64,000 nt of DNA from Lachnospiraceae bacterium AB2028 (lineage in GTDB: Bacteria > Bacillota > Clostridia > Lachnospirales > Lachnospiraceae). The notes under the pieces were generated by a model, which was not told where the DNA came from, searched no databases, and saw only the letters and a program-made list of their open reading frames with translations. Positions 15,624-24,522 of the stretch are shown here, in pieces (the stretch's first letter is position 1; the number at the start of each line of letters is the position of its first letter). The position numbers were made by a program, and so were the translations under genes. The stretch covers positions 62,001 to 126,000 of the forward strand of contig JHYJ01000006.1 in the NCBI GenBank assembly GCA_000621425.1, read 5' to 3'.

Positions 15624-18032
15624 ATGAAAAAGAGAAAGCTGATGGCGGCTGCACTTGCAGGTGTGCTGCTTATACAGACTGCAGGCTGTACGGCTGCTAC
15701 AGAGGAAAATGTACCGGAAGAGGGGGCTGTTTCAGAGGATGAAGCAACAGAAGGAACTACACCTGATGCAGGCGATGCAGCCACCGGTTTTAACGGCGAT
15801 ATGGTAGGCCAGAAGGCTGAGAAAAAACCTGCTACCCTTGAGGATAATGATGCTGCAAACGCGTCGCCCTATACAAATGCAGTTAACGCCGAAGCTTCGG
15901 AGGATGATGTTCCAAAAACAGGGGATGTTCTTGTGGATGTTAATTTTGATGACGGCGAGGTGGATGACTTTACCGTATATACCAACGGCGGATTCTATGA
16001 TCTGTCAAATACCGACGGTGCGCTGGACTGTTTCATACACAGCTGCGGATCGGTTGACTATGGCAACCAGGCATACTGGGACGGCTTTAAGCTTGTGCAG
16101 GGTTGCGAATACACATACAGTTTTGATGTTTCATCTGACATAAACCGAAAGATGGAATACAGGCTTCAGATAAACGGCGGTGATTATCATGCATATCAGG
16201 GCGAGTATATTGAGATCGGTCCCGATGTGACATCTTTTTCCGTAGACTTTACTATGGAAGAGGCTTCAGATCCTTCACCCCGTATAGTATTCAATATGGG
16301 AAAAATGGATGACATGGCATCAGACCCGGGTGACCATCATATCTATATCGATAATGTAAAACTTGTGGTAAAGAATGCAGACAATGCCCAGAATACCGGC
16401 GGACTTCCGGCATATCTCAATGTGAATATTGATCAGGTAGGCTACACCCCGGATTCCACAAAGACTGTTTTCGTAAAGACTGAAAATGATAATGAGACAT
16501 TCTATGTATGTGATGTTTCTTCCGAAACTGTGATTTATCAGGGAACGCTCTCTGAAACTATTGAAGATAAGGCTGCAGGCGCAAAGATCGCAAAAGGCGA
16601 TTTCAGTGAGGTGACTGAACCCGGTGAGTATTACATTTACACTGAGTCAGGTGCTACCTATACATTCAAGATTGGTGAAGATGTATACGATGACCTAATG
16701 GCTGAAACAGTGCTTATGTTCTACAGACAGCGCTGCGGCGTAGAAACTGATGCTGCCATCAGCGGTGCAGAATATGCCCATGCTGAGTGCCACATGGACA
16801 AGGCTACCGTATACGGAACCAATGAAAAGGTGGATGTGTCAGGGGGCTGGCATGATGCGGGTGACTACGGAAGATATATAGTATCCGGTGCTAAGTCGGT
16901 TGCTGACCTTCTTGATACATATACATACAACGGCTACGATGCAGATAATTTAGGCATTCCCGAAAGTGGAAACGGCGTTCCTGATGTATTAGATGAGGCA
17001 CGCTTTGAGCTTGACTGGATGCTTAAGATGCAGAACGATGAGGGCGGCGTTTATCACAAAGTAACGGCGATGGTATTCCCCGGTGCTGTTCCACCTGAAG
17101 AAGAGACGGATGAGCTTATCCTTTCACCGGTATCCATAACTGCTACTGCTGATTTTGCGGCAGTAATGGCAATGGCATCCGTTGTATATAAGGACATTGA
17201 TCCTGAGTTTGCACAGACTGCTTATGATGCAGCTGTTAAGTCATGGGAGTATGCAGTGGCAAATAAGGATGCGGCAGGCTTTAAGAATCCTGATGGAATG
17301 GAAACAGGAGAGTATCCTGACGGAAATGCTGCAGATGAAATCTACTGGGCAGCAGTTGAACTTTATATCGCTGAGGATCTTTATACGGCACCTGAGACCG
17401 ATCCGGCGGAAACCATCAAGGCTGTATCTGATATGAATGAGGGTCTTGGCTGGGCTGATATGGGGCTTTATGCTGAGTATGATTTAGCAATGTCCGGCAA
17501 GGACGGAGCGTCAGATGCTGCAGGAAGGCTTATGGCTGCGGCAGATGAAATTGCGGAAAAATCATTAGCAGACGGATATTATATGGGGCTTATGAACAAT
17601 TACCCTTGGGGCAGCAACATGACTGTTGCTAATAACGGTGTGCTGTTTGGCATGGCTGCGGATGTAGCTGCAAACGGAACTGTTTCTTCAAAGGGATATA
17701 CTGAAGATGATTTCAAGGCACTGGCAGAAACTCAGCTTGATTATCTGTTAGGTGCAAATCCTCTGGGATACTGCTATGTGACAGGCTTTGGTATATTCAC
17801 ACCTGCTGATCCACACCACAGACCTTCACAGGTTGCCGGTGCTGCAATGCCCGGAATGCTGGTAGGCGGTCCTGCAAGTGGGCTTGAGGATCCTTACGCA
17901 GCATCAGTGTTGGCTGATCAACCTGCTGCAATGTGTTATGTGGACAATGTGCAGAGCTATTCAACCAATGAGGTGACTATATATTGGAACTCACCGCTTG
18001 TTTACCTGCTTACTGAGAGAGCCGGTAAATAG
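15624..18032 (+). CDS. GH9 endoglucanase lipoprotein with CBM and Ig-like domain
   Basis: This is a cell-surface cellulase. A signal peptide with lipobox QTAGC puts the lipidated Cys at residue 22. A Glu/Asp/Thr-rich linker follows, then a carbohydrate-binding module of the CBM4/9 jelly-roll type (about 95-255, VLVDVNFDDGEVDDF). A cellulase N-terminal Ig-like domain follows (about 265-350, LNVNIDQVGYTPDSTK) and then the GH9 (alpha/alpha)6 domain to the end. Catalytic motifs are GGWHDAGDYGRY (about 408), DPHHRPSQ (about 729) and YSTNEVTIYWNSPL (about 778), which keep the Asp pair and the Glu acid. The start has GGGAGG upstream. The gene suggests attack on cellulose, beta-glucan or xyloglucan at the cell surface; no transporter gene is adjacent. 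Confidence 0.92.
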   Translation: MKKRKLMAAALAGVLLIQTAGCTAATEENVPEEGAVSEDEATEGTTPDAGDAATGFNGDMVGQKAEKKPATLEDNDAANASPYTNAVNAEASEDDVPKTGDVLVDVNFDDGEVDDFTVYTNGGFYDLSNTDGALDCFIHSCGSVDYGNQAYWDGFKLVQGCEYTYSFDVSSDINRKMEYRLQINGGDYHAYQGEYIEIGPDVTSFSVDFTMEEASDPSPRIVFNMGKMDDMASDPGDHHIYIDNVKLVVKNADNAQNTGGLPAYLNVNIDQVGYTPDSTKTVFVKTENDNETFYVCDVSSETVIYQGTLSETIEDKAAGAKIAKGDFSEVTEPGEYYIYTESGATYTFKIGEDVYDDLMAETVLMFYRQRCGVETDAAISGAEYAHAECHMDKATVYGTNEKVDVSGGWHDAGDYGRYIVSGAKSVADLLDTYTYNGYDADNLGIPESGNGVPDVLDEARFELDWMLKMQNDEGGVYHKVTAMVFPGAVPPEEETDELILSPVSITATADFAAVMAMASVVYKDIDPEFAQTAYDAAVKSWEYAVANKDAAGFKNPDGMETGEYPDGNAADEIYWAAVELYIAEDLYTAPETDPAETIKAVSDMNEGLGWADMGLYAEYDLAMSGKDGASDAAGRLMAAADEIAEKSLADGYYMGLMNNYPWGSNMTVANNGVLFGMAADVAANGTVSSKGYTEDDFKALAETQLDYLLGANPLGYCYVTGFGIFTPADPHHRPSQVAGAAMPGMLVGGPASGLEDPYAASVLADQPAAMCYVDNVQSYSTNEVTIYWNSPLVYLLTERAGK

Positions 18033-18054
18033 GTTTTTGGATAGGGGGGAGTAA

Positions 18055-19173
18055 ATGTATTGTACTAATTGCGGTAAAGAAATTGCAGACGGATCTGTGT
18101 TCTGCAGGCATTGTGGTGAGCAGATAGGCGATGACAAGACTGTATATGTTGTTAGGGATGATGCAGATTCTGAATTGAAAAAAATTCCTGTTAGCAACTA
18201 TGTTAAAAGTAGTCCGGTAAAAAATTCGTCACCACTACCGCTGCTTATAATTGCTGCTGTATCAGTCGCAATAACGGTGATACTGGCTATAGTGCTGGCT
18301 GTGTTTATCATAAAGGACCGTGTAGGAGTCAGTGATACGGAGTTAGCTGCATCTGAATCTGCGGATCCTGATCTGCAGGGGCATCGATCTGCATCCGGTG
18401 ATACGGACCCGGATAATATAACGGAGGGACAGGATACAGTTCCAAATAGCAGTGCCAATACCTTGACGGTAAGCGTGATCGGTGCAAATGAAACCGGCAG
18501 CTTAGGCGGTGCAATGATTCAGGTAAAAGGATTGGACTATGAGGAGTATGCGGAGACCGATGGTGCAGGTCATGCTGTTTTTACAGGGCTTGTTGCCGGA
18601 AAATATAAGATAAAATGCAATGCTGACGGATACTATGAGAACCAGATAGATGTTGATATTGTTTCTGCAGATACTGAGCCTGTGATCCCCATGATACCGG
18701 TGGTAACGGGAGATGATGCATTTGTATATCTTTCCTGGAACGGGGATCATGATTTGGATCTTTGTGCATTCAATACGGAGCTGCAGGAGTATGTGAATAT
18801 CGGACATCCGGCAGACAGTGTTGGAAGTGTATTCCTCTATGCGGACCATGGCGCTGATCTTCCTTATGAAATAATTTATATCCATGATATGGAAGATGAA
18901 GTGACAAAAAGCTTTTTTGTAACGGAAGCAAAGAATGCCAGGGAAGGACTGCCTTCGGAAATGGAGGCGGACGGGGTTACTATAAAAATATATGATAAAA
19001 CAGGCTTGGTATATTCCAGCACGGCTGATCCGGAGGAAACGGCAGCTCTCTGGTGGCCTTGCTATTGCTACGCAGGTAGCTTTTATGATCAGCAGGATTA
19101 CATATATGATGTTCGCGGTGAGCAGTATGAATGGATAAGCTTTGAAGAAAAGGATGCTTATACGGGAAAGTGA
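18055..19173 (+). CDS. Zinc-ribbon membrane protein with outside Ig-like and DUF2135-like domains
   Basis: I do not recognise a named protein. Residues 1-25 form a zinc ribbon (CTNCGKE and CRHCGE). After a linker there is one TM helix (about 60-87). An acidic, Asp/Ser-rich spacer leads to a carboxypeptidase-regulatory/CNA-B-like beta sandwich (about 140-215, TLTVSVIG, GLVAGKYKIKCNADGYY). A domain then opens VYLSWNGDHDLDLCAF, resembling the W-x-x-D-x-D-L-D-L pattern of the DUF2135/YfaP group. The ribbon would sit inside and the sandwich domains outside. It starts 22 bases after the GH9 gene behind GGGGGAG, so the two are probably co-transcribed. A role in anchoring or sensing polysaccharide is only a guess. 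Confidence 0.7.
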   Translation: MYCTNCGKEIADGSVFCRHCGEQIGDDKTVYVVRDDADSELKKIPVSNYVKSSPVKNSSPLPLLIIAAVSVAITVILAIVLAVFIIKDRVGVSDTELAASESADPDLQGHRSASGDTDPDNITEGQDTVPNSSANTLTVSVIGANETGSLGGAMIQVKGLDYEEYAETDGAGHAVFTGLVAGKYKIKCNADGYYENQIDVDIVSADTEPVIPMIPVVTGDDAFVYLSWNGDHDLDLCAFNTELQEYVNIGHPADSVGSVFLYADHGADLPYEIIYIHDMEDEVTKSFFVTEAKNAREGLPSEMEADGVTIKIYDKTGLVYSSTADPEETAALWWPCYCYAGSFYDQQDYIYDVRGEQYEWISFEEKDAYTGK

Positions 19174-19181
19174 TGGGGATG

Positions 19182-20918
19182 TTACCGTAATACCTGACCG
19201 TGTTTTAGTTTATACTGTTTCTTATTTTCGTACATGAGGGAATCGGCTTTTTTCTCGGCGTCAGTGATGCTTATGTCGTTTCCGGCATATGCATTTCCGA
19301 CGGCGATGTACATACTTACATCCATTTCGGAGTTTTTGTCAAATTCGGTTTCTTCTTTTTCAAGACGTTTGATGGATTCATCAAAATATTTCTCTGTGTA
19401 TGATTCTGAACCTTCCATTATCACTACAAACTCATCACCACCGGTACGGAAGAAACTGCAATCCTTGCCAAATGCGTTTTGGAGGGCTGTGGCAGCACCT
19501 TTGATATACATATCTCCGGCGGTATGGCCGTTATTATCGTTTACGGTTTTAAGACAGTTGAGGTCGAACATTCCGATTCGAACACCCGGGATTTCTTCAT
19601 TTGCTATTTTTTCAAACAGGCTGCTTTCATATTTTATGAATGCAGCCCGGTTTCCAAGCTCTGTCAGAGCGTCAACATAAGCAATTCTGTTTACTATCTC
19701 AAATTCGTTGCTCTTTCGTATGTTTTCCATCATGAGGCTGATAGATTTAATGATCAGGATGATAATGAAGAACAGCAGACCTATGCGCGTGAACCTGTTG
19801 GCATCAGAGGTATGATGTTTATGACCGAAATCATAGAGACAAACATCAAGCACGGTTGCTAAGCTGAATATGGCAAAGGAAATATAAACATAAATATTAG
19901 GATTTTTTTTCTGCTCTTTTTTGTAGCGGATGGCATCCTTTACCAGCATAATTACAATAACGGCTGTGATCGCACCGTCTATAAGATGAATAAAAGGCAG
20001 TAATGAATGATAATCAGCTATCCCGAAAGATGTGAGAATTATGCAGAAAGATGTCATTACGCATATTATATCGAAAACTATCGCGTTGTATTTTTCGTTT
20101 GGTTTCATTAGGATGCAGTTCACATAGCAGAAACCGGGGTAGGGCAGCAACATCTGAGCCAGATAAGATAGACTGTGCCAGAATTCTGAATTACCGACCA
20201 TGAACTGCATGAAAAGGGTTTCGCTTAATGTCAGGAGTCCGGTCAGGATGCCGATCATTCCGAGATATACAAAGCTGTTAGAGATACTGTTTTTTGAAAC
20301 GGCGGCCAGTATGAAAGATACTATGCCAAACAGTATTATCAGGAGACTTACAATGAAGGCGAGCATATGGTCACGAATAAACTCAACGCTGAATGTACTG
20401 CTGTCTCCTATATATAACATATCTATATAACAGTTTTTATCAGGATATAGGTATTTAAGCTTTAGGGTGATCTCTTTTCCGGCGGAATTATCAGGCAGTG
20501 GGATATGATGAAAGCTACTTCCGTATGATACACCTGACAGTCGGGATATTTCAGGAAGAAAACTGTCCGTTTCTATGCCGTCAAGAAACAATATGTAGGA
20601 TAGATTTCTTGATCTGAAATTCAAGGAAGAAGCGGTATGGATGCTGTCGGGTACAGTTTTTTTCAGTATTATATAGCCGTTTTGGCCCTGATAGTTTACC
20701 AGGTTGGAATCGGTACTTACAAAAGTGCCGTCATCCAGCTGCCAGTCATCACCGAAATATAACTGGTCGTTTTTGTTGAATGCAACATAGTCGCTTTTTG
20801 ACGGAATGAAAGCAATGAAGGAAACAATGATGGCAATCGCAAAAAACAAAAAAATCACATTATATTTTTTTGCAGTGGATGCTTTGTCCATTATGTTTTC
20901 GGTATTGTGTTTTTCCAT
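19182..20918 (-). CDS. Membrane diguanylate cyclase with DISM-like sensor (GGDEF)
   Basis: The protein likely makes c-di-GMP in response to an outside ligand. A TM (about 20-38) precedes an extracytoplasmic beta-rich domain of about 140 residues (LYFGDDWQLDDGTF, SLNFRSRNLSYILFLDG). Seven or so TM helices follow (about 185-400), an arrangement like 7TMR-DISM receptors. The C-terminal GGDEF domain carries YVDALTELGNRAAF, MFDLNCLKTVNDNNGHTAGD and the intact active site RTGGDEF (about 492). No RxxD inhibitory site is in place ahead of it. No good ribosome-binding site precedes the ATG at 20918, so the start is approximate. It converges on the zinc-ribbon gene with an 8-base gap. Confidence 0.87.
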   Translation of the reverse strand: MEKHNTENIMDKASTAKKYNVIFLFFAIAIIVSFIAFIPSKSDYVAFNKNDQLYFGDDWQLDDGTFVSTDSNLVNYQGQNGYIILKKTVPDSIHTASSLNFRSRNLSYILFLDGIETDSFLPEISRLSGVSYGSSFHHIPLPDNSAGKEITLKLKYLYPDKNCYIDMLYIGDSSTFSVEFIRDHMLAFIVSLLIILFGIVSFILAAVSKNSISNSFVYLGMIGILTGLLTLSETLFMQFMVGNSEFWHSLSYLAQMLLPYPGFCYVNCILMKPNEKYNAIVFDIICVMTSFCIILTSFGIADYHSLLPFIHLIDGAITAVIVIMLVKDAIRYKKEQKKNPNIYVYISFAIFSLATVLDVCLYDFGHKHHTSDANRFTRIGLLFFIIILIIKSISLMMENIRKSNEFEIVNRIAYVDALTELGNRAAFIKYESSLFEKIANEEIPGVRIGMFDLNCLKTVNDNNGHTAGDMYIKGAATALQNAFGKDCSFFRTGGDEFVVIMEGSESYTEKYFDESIKRLEKEETEFDKNSEMDVSMYIAVGNAYAGNDISITDAEKKADSLMYENKKQYKLKHGQVLR

Positions 20919-21079
20919 AAGAGTGTATTCAGATCTAAGTTTATTTCTACATATTTTAACACAAAAATCTTGATAGGGGTTAAATTTTTCACGGATTATG
21001 ACGATACCCTGAATAGGGAGTTTGTCTTGTCTTAATGCTGAAAAGGATTTCAGTGTCAGCTACACGGAGGTAGTGATCT

Positions 21080-22165
21080 ATGACGGGATTAAATGGTATT
21101 TCTTCATATAGTTCCACAGGTTTTTCATTAGGCTATAATTCCGGAAGAACATTTGCCAATGTTGGAAAGGTTGCTGGCAAGGTGAGTCAGCCTGATTTTT
21201 TCATGCGTCAAAAGGAAGCCGCTGAGACGGAAAAATCGCAGGAAAACAGCCATATGCATAAAATCCTTCGAAATCTAAAGAGAAAACAAGAAAATGAATG
21301 TGAAAACGGTCAAGAAAAATTAAAAGAAAATTTAATTAACGCTAACAATATGCCAAAAGATGACAAGAAACAGAAAGTTAAATCACGCACTAATTATAAT
21401 TATAAGGAAGTGGCAGGTAAGATACAGCGTGCCAAGACATCCATAAGTGCCGGACAGGCGGTGATATCCGCAAAGAGAAAAGTGGTGGAAATAAAGCGTA
21501 AGATCTCATCAGGGGACGGTGATGCAGATGATCTTCAGCTGGCACTAACCCATGCAAAGCGCATGGAGATGGCTGCAAGGAAGAAAAAGCATCATTTAGA
21601 ACTGGAAGAAATGGCATCGAATAGCATCCAGAGGGATGAAAATGCCAGCAGACAGGAAGAGACTGTAAAGGCTATCAAGTATTCGCTGGTGAATGCCGGG
21701 GCCGAGGAGGTCTCAGAGCAGGAAGATGAGATTTTTGAAGAGCGTGAGATTTTGGCAGAGGAAATGATGGCAGAAATTGGGACTGCCGGTGAAAGCTATA
21801 CAGATGACATGGTTTCTGAATTAAATGAGATGATTTCCAAGCTGGATGAAGAGACTCTGGAGGAACTTGAAAAAGCTATGGAATTCTTTGAAGATATGGA
21901 AATTCTTGATCCACATATGTCAAGGGAGGACCTGGATGAGCTGAAACACAAGCACCGGGCGGAAGAGCAGAAAGCTATGCTAAAGGCTGATATGGATTAT
22001 CTCAAGGGTATGATAAAGCATCAGTTAAACAAGAGCGATGTTGTGACAGGAGCAAAGGGAAGTATATCCGGGTTTGGCGTAGCATTTTCCACAGGGAAAA
22101 TGCCGACGGCAGATATTTCAGCTGTGTCGACGCCGACAGCCATAGAAATTGATGTACAGCTGTGA
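21080..22165 (+). CDS. Charged helical protein of unknown function
   Basis: I do not recognise it. It is 361 residues without signal peptide or membrane segments. The N-terminus is Ser/Gly/Tyr-rich (GISSYSSTGFSLGYNSGRTF). A Lys/Glu/Gln-rich region follows, then a long predicted helix with Arg/Lys blocks (YKEVAGKIQRAKTSISAGQA to about 185). A strongly acidic helical region comes next (about 215-300, EEMMAEIG, LDEETLEELEKAMEFFEDM). The Gly/Ala/Thr-rich tail ends in EIDVQL. It starts ATG behind ACGGAGG and ends two bases before the convergent minus-strand gene. The charge pattern suggests coiled coil or a structural or scaffold role; this is inference only. Confidence 0.6.
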   Translation: MTGLNGISSYSSTGFSLGYNSGRTFANVGKVAGKVSQPDFFMRQKEAAETEKSQENSHMHKILRNLKRKQENECENGQEKLKENLINANNMPKDDKKQKVKSRTNYNYKEVAGKIQRAKTSISAGQAVISAKRKVVEIKRKISSGDGDADDLQLALTHAKRMEMAARKKKHHLELEEMASNSIQRDENASRQEETVKAIKYSLVNAGAEEVSEQEDEIFEEREILAEEMMAEIGTAGESYTDDMVSELNEMISKLDEETLEELEKAMEFFEDMEILDPHMSREDLDELKHKHRAEEQKAMLKADMDYLKGMIKHQLNKSDVVTGAKGSISGFGVAFSTGKMPTADISAVSTPTAIEIDVQL

Positions 22166-22166
22166 A

Positions 22167-22778
22167 TTAATATTCACTGAGAATAAGCCTTACCATTTCA
22201 TTTCTTTCTTTGGGTACATCTGCACCGCAGATGCGCTTGGGTTCATCAGCCCTATGCTTTATCACATTTTCAATAGTCATATCAAAGCATTCGGGAAATG
22301 CCCATAGAGCATGGTCAATGTTTATCTGCTGCCTAAAAAGCTCTGCTTGTTCCTGGGCCTGGTCAAGGAGTTGCAGAAACTGGGGATAACGGGCAGCGTC
22401 TTCCTTATCAACCTTTATGTCTGCAATGGATGAACCGCTGTGTTTTATTCCGAACTTTACGGCAAGGTCCATCAGGACAGTCTTATAGGACATGTCGAAT
22501 ATACGGTCGCATGTATCCCTGTCTATGCGGAACCGGTCCATAGCTGCCACTACGTCAAAAAGCCTTAATGAGATGAAATCATCGGAACCTTCGAAGATGA
22601 GCTTGTTGCATAAAGGGCCATGGTCATCCGGAGAAAAACTGTCAGGCTTGTTATACCTTGTCAGTATCCATTCGATCTCGTCTATATCAAAGTGTATCTT
22701 TGAAAGGTCGAGCAGAGTGGGGCTGCCAGGGATGTCTTCTATGTATTTCAGTTTTTCTTTTGCTTCGCTTACTGTCAT
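22167..22778 (-). CDS. Hypothetical soluble protein
   Basis: I do not recognise a function. It has 203 residues, is soluble and mainly helical, with no signal peptide. It begins MTVSEAKEKLKYIEDIPGS and has a central RIDRDTCDRIFDMSYKTVLMDL region. It ends with ADVPKERNEMVRLILSEY. The frame is open upstream into the preceding gene, but ATG 22778 has AAAAAGG eight bases upstream and is chosen. It follows the DUF5050-like gene by 46 bases on the same strand, so they are probably one operon. Confidence 0.6.
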   Translation of the reverse strand: MTVSEAKEKLKYIEDIPGSPTLLDLSKIHFDIDEIEWILTRYNKPDSFSPDDHGPLCNKLIFEGSDDFISLRLFDVVAAMDRFRIDRDTCDRIFDMSYKTVLMDLAVKFGIKHSGSSIADIKVDKEDAARYPQFLQLLDQAQEQAELFRQQINIDHALWAFPECFDMTIENVIKHRADEPKRICGADVPKERNEMVRLILSEY

Positions 22779-22824
22779 GTCGTATACCTTTTTGACTATG
22801 GTTAGAACTCTTTTAAACTGTTGC

Positions 22825-23892
22825 CTACTGGCTGCCAAGGACCGCACTTGCTGCCTGGTCAAAGGTGGTAACATTTACCGAGCCGTTAGTGGAAGTTCTG
22901 TAAATCGGCACATCGCTTCCGAAATCCCTGAAGTAAACATAATCGGATGTAATGCTTATATTTCTGTGGACTCCCATCCTTACTGTTTCCATCCCGCTTC
23001 CGTCAGTATGTATCCTTTTAAGCGCATATCCGTCAGGATCATCGGCTACAACGGTCTGATAGTATATCCAGTCCATGTACTGGTTGAAACTGTCACATCT
23101 TTCATCTGCAATGGTAAAAATGCTGCCATCGCCAAGATTGTATGCTTTCAAATGGTAATCGTCGTTGGAATCTAAGTAATAGACCATCTGTCCGTCGACT
23201 ATCGGAAGGTACATGCGCTCTGTGGAGACTTCATTGGTAGAACCGAATACCGGATCCATGGTATTGAGTGTACCAGTGGTCAGGTTGTCTGAATAATACA
23301 TCTGTCCGCCATAGTAGCATCCGATCTTGGGGTGGCCGTTCATGAGAGTTACAGGATCTCCGCCTGCAATAGCGATGCTGTTAACCGTTATTTTGGCATT
23401 GCCGTCATCCTTTTCATCCTCCGAAAAGCAGGTGTAGATCAGATTGTTGCCGGCAAGCATCATACTGTCACTGGTCACATCTATGATAAGGTTATTATTT
23501 GAATGATGTGTATCATAGCGGTATATTCCGCGTCCTCGGCGGACATATCCGAGACCGGTCTGGTCGGCGGCGGAATCAGTATAGTAGTAGATATATCCGT
23601 TTGCGGCGCTGATAAAGGATGCATTACCTTCTGACAGTTTTTTGCATTCGCCGTTAACGACATCCATTGAATAAAGCTTTCCGGAATCATAGCTGTTTGA
23701 AAAATAAACCATGCCGTCGGATTCACAGAAGAGTCCGCCGTTGTAGAGATTGCCGGCAGTGTTTCCCGCGGTCATAGGGTCATTCGGGGGAACTTGTTTC
23801 TGCTTTCCGCCGATGATCCTTATGGTGGAGATTATGGCAATGAGAATGACTATTATTGCAACAGCGATTATTACGCGTAATCTTTTACTCAT
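22825..23892 (-). CDS. Membrane-anchored beta-propeller protein (DUF5050-like)
   Basis: A TM anchor (residues 7-27) is followed by an outside domain of about 320 residues. The domain consists of repeated Tyr-rich strands: GMVYFSNSYDSGKLYSMD, NGYIYYYTDSA, GQMYYSDNLTTG, GQMVYYLDSNDDYHLKAYN, MDWIYYQTV and DYVYFRDFG. Spacing of about 45 residues fits a beta-propeller of the DUF5050 type, common in Clostridia and without known function. The start is ATG with AAAGGAGG five bases upstream. The ligand is unknown. Confidence 0.75.
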   Translation of the reverse strand: MSKRLRVIIAVAIIVILIAIISTIRIIGGKQKQVPPNDPMTAGNTAGNLYNGGLFCESDGMVYFSNSYDSGKLYSMDVVNGECKKLSEGNASFISAANGYIYYYTDSAADQTGLGYVRRGRGIYRYDTHHSNNNLIIDVTSDSMMLAGNNLIYTCFSEDEKDDGNAKITVNSIAIAGGDPVTLMNGHPKIGCYYGGQMYYSDNLTTGTLNTMDPVFGSTNEVSTERMYLPIVDGQMVYYLDSNDDYHLKAYNLGDGSIFTIADERCDSFNQYMDWIYYQTVVADDPDGYALKRIHTDGSGMETVRMGVHRNISITSDYVYFRDFGSDVPIYRTSTNGSVNVTTFDQAASAVLGSQ

Positions 23893-23973
23893 AGGGACCT
23901 CCTTTCACATAAGGAATGTCTGTATACTATGATTATAGTATATTCTTAAAAGGGTGGGATTTCAAGGAAGGGC

Positions 23974-24507
23974 TCAATTTGTCTGCTCTGCAGATAATAC
24001 GGCCTGACCTGATGCTAAGGATGCTTTGAGATCTATTATCCGCTGGTTTGAAGAACCGCGAAATCGCAGGGAAATATTTTTCAGGTCAAGGACAAACTCG
24101 CCGTCAACCAACACGTCAGCAATAGAGAGCAGGGGAATGGTATCCTCTGTATGTGCGCGAGTGTAGCTAACATCAGTCAGTTCTTCAAATGTATATCCTG
24201 AATATATCCAGATGGTTTTATCAGGATATGCAGACTTTACCTTTTTGAGAAAAGGATGCAGAGCTTTTTGATTGGCTGGTTCCATAGGCTCACCGCCTAA
24301 AAGGGTAAGGCCGGTTATCCATGAAGGCTCGAGTGACTTAATTATTTCGTCCTCAACGGAACTGTCAAAATTTTTCCCATAGCAAAAATCCCAGGTCATG
24401 GGATTAAAGCATTCTTTGCAATGGTGGGTGCAGCCGCTTACGAAAAGGCTTGTGCGTACACCCGGACCATTTGCTATGTCATTGTATTTGATCTCTGCGT
24501 AATTCAT
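23974..24507 (-). CDS. nrdG: Anaerobic ribonucleoside-triphosphate reductase activating protein
   Basis: NrdG is the radical-SAM enzyme that generates the glycyl radical on NrdD. The iron-sulfur motif is CTHHCKEC (C-x3-C-x2-C) near residue 26, preceded by NGPGVRTSLFVSGC. It is followed by LTLLGGEPMEP and IWIYSGYTFEEL. Length 177 is normal. It begins 15 bases after the nrdD stop and is clearly in its operon. Confidence 0.95.
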   Translation of the reverse strand: MNYAEIKYNDIANGPGVRTSLFVSGCTHHCKECFNPMTWDFCYGKNFDSSVEDEIIKSLEPSWITGLTLLGGEPMEPANQKALHPFLKKVKSAYPDKTIWIYSGYTFEELTDVSYTRAHTEDTIPLLSIADVLVDGEFVLDLKNISLRFRGSSNQRIIDLKASLASGQAVLSAEQTN

Positions 24508-24522
24508 TTCAGGTTAATTGAA

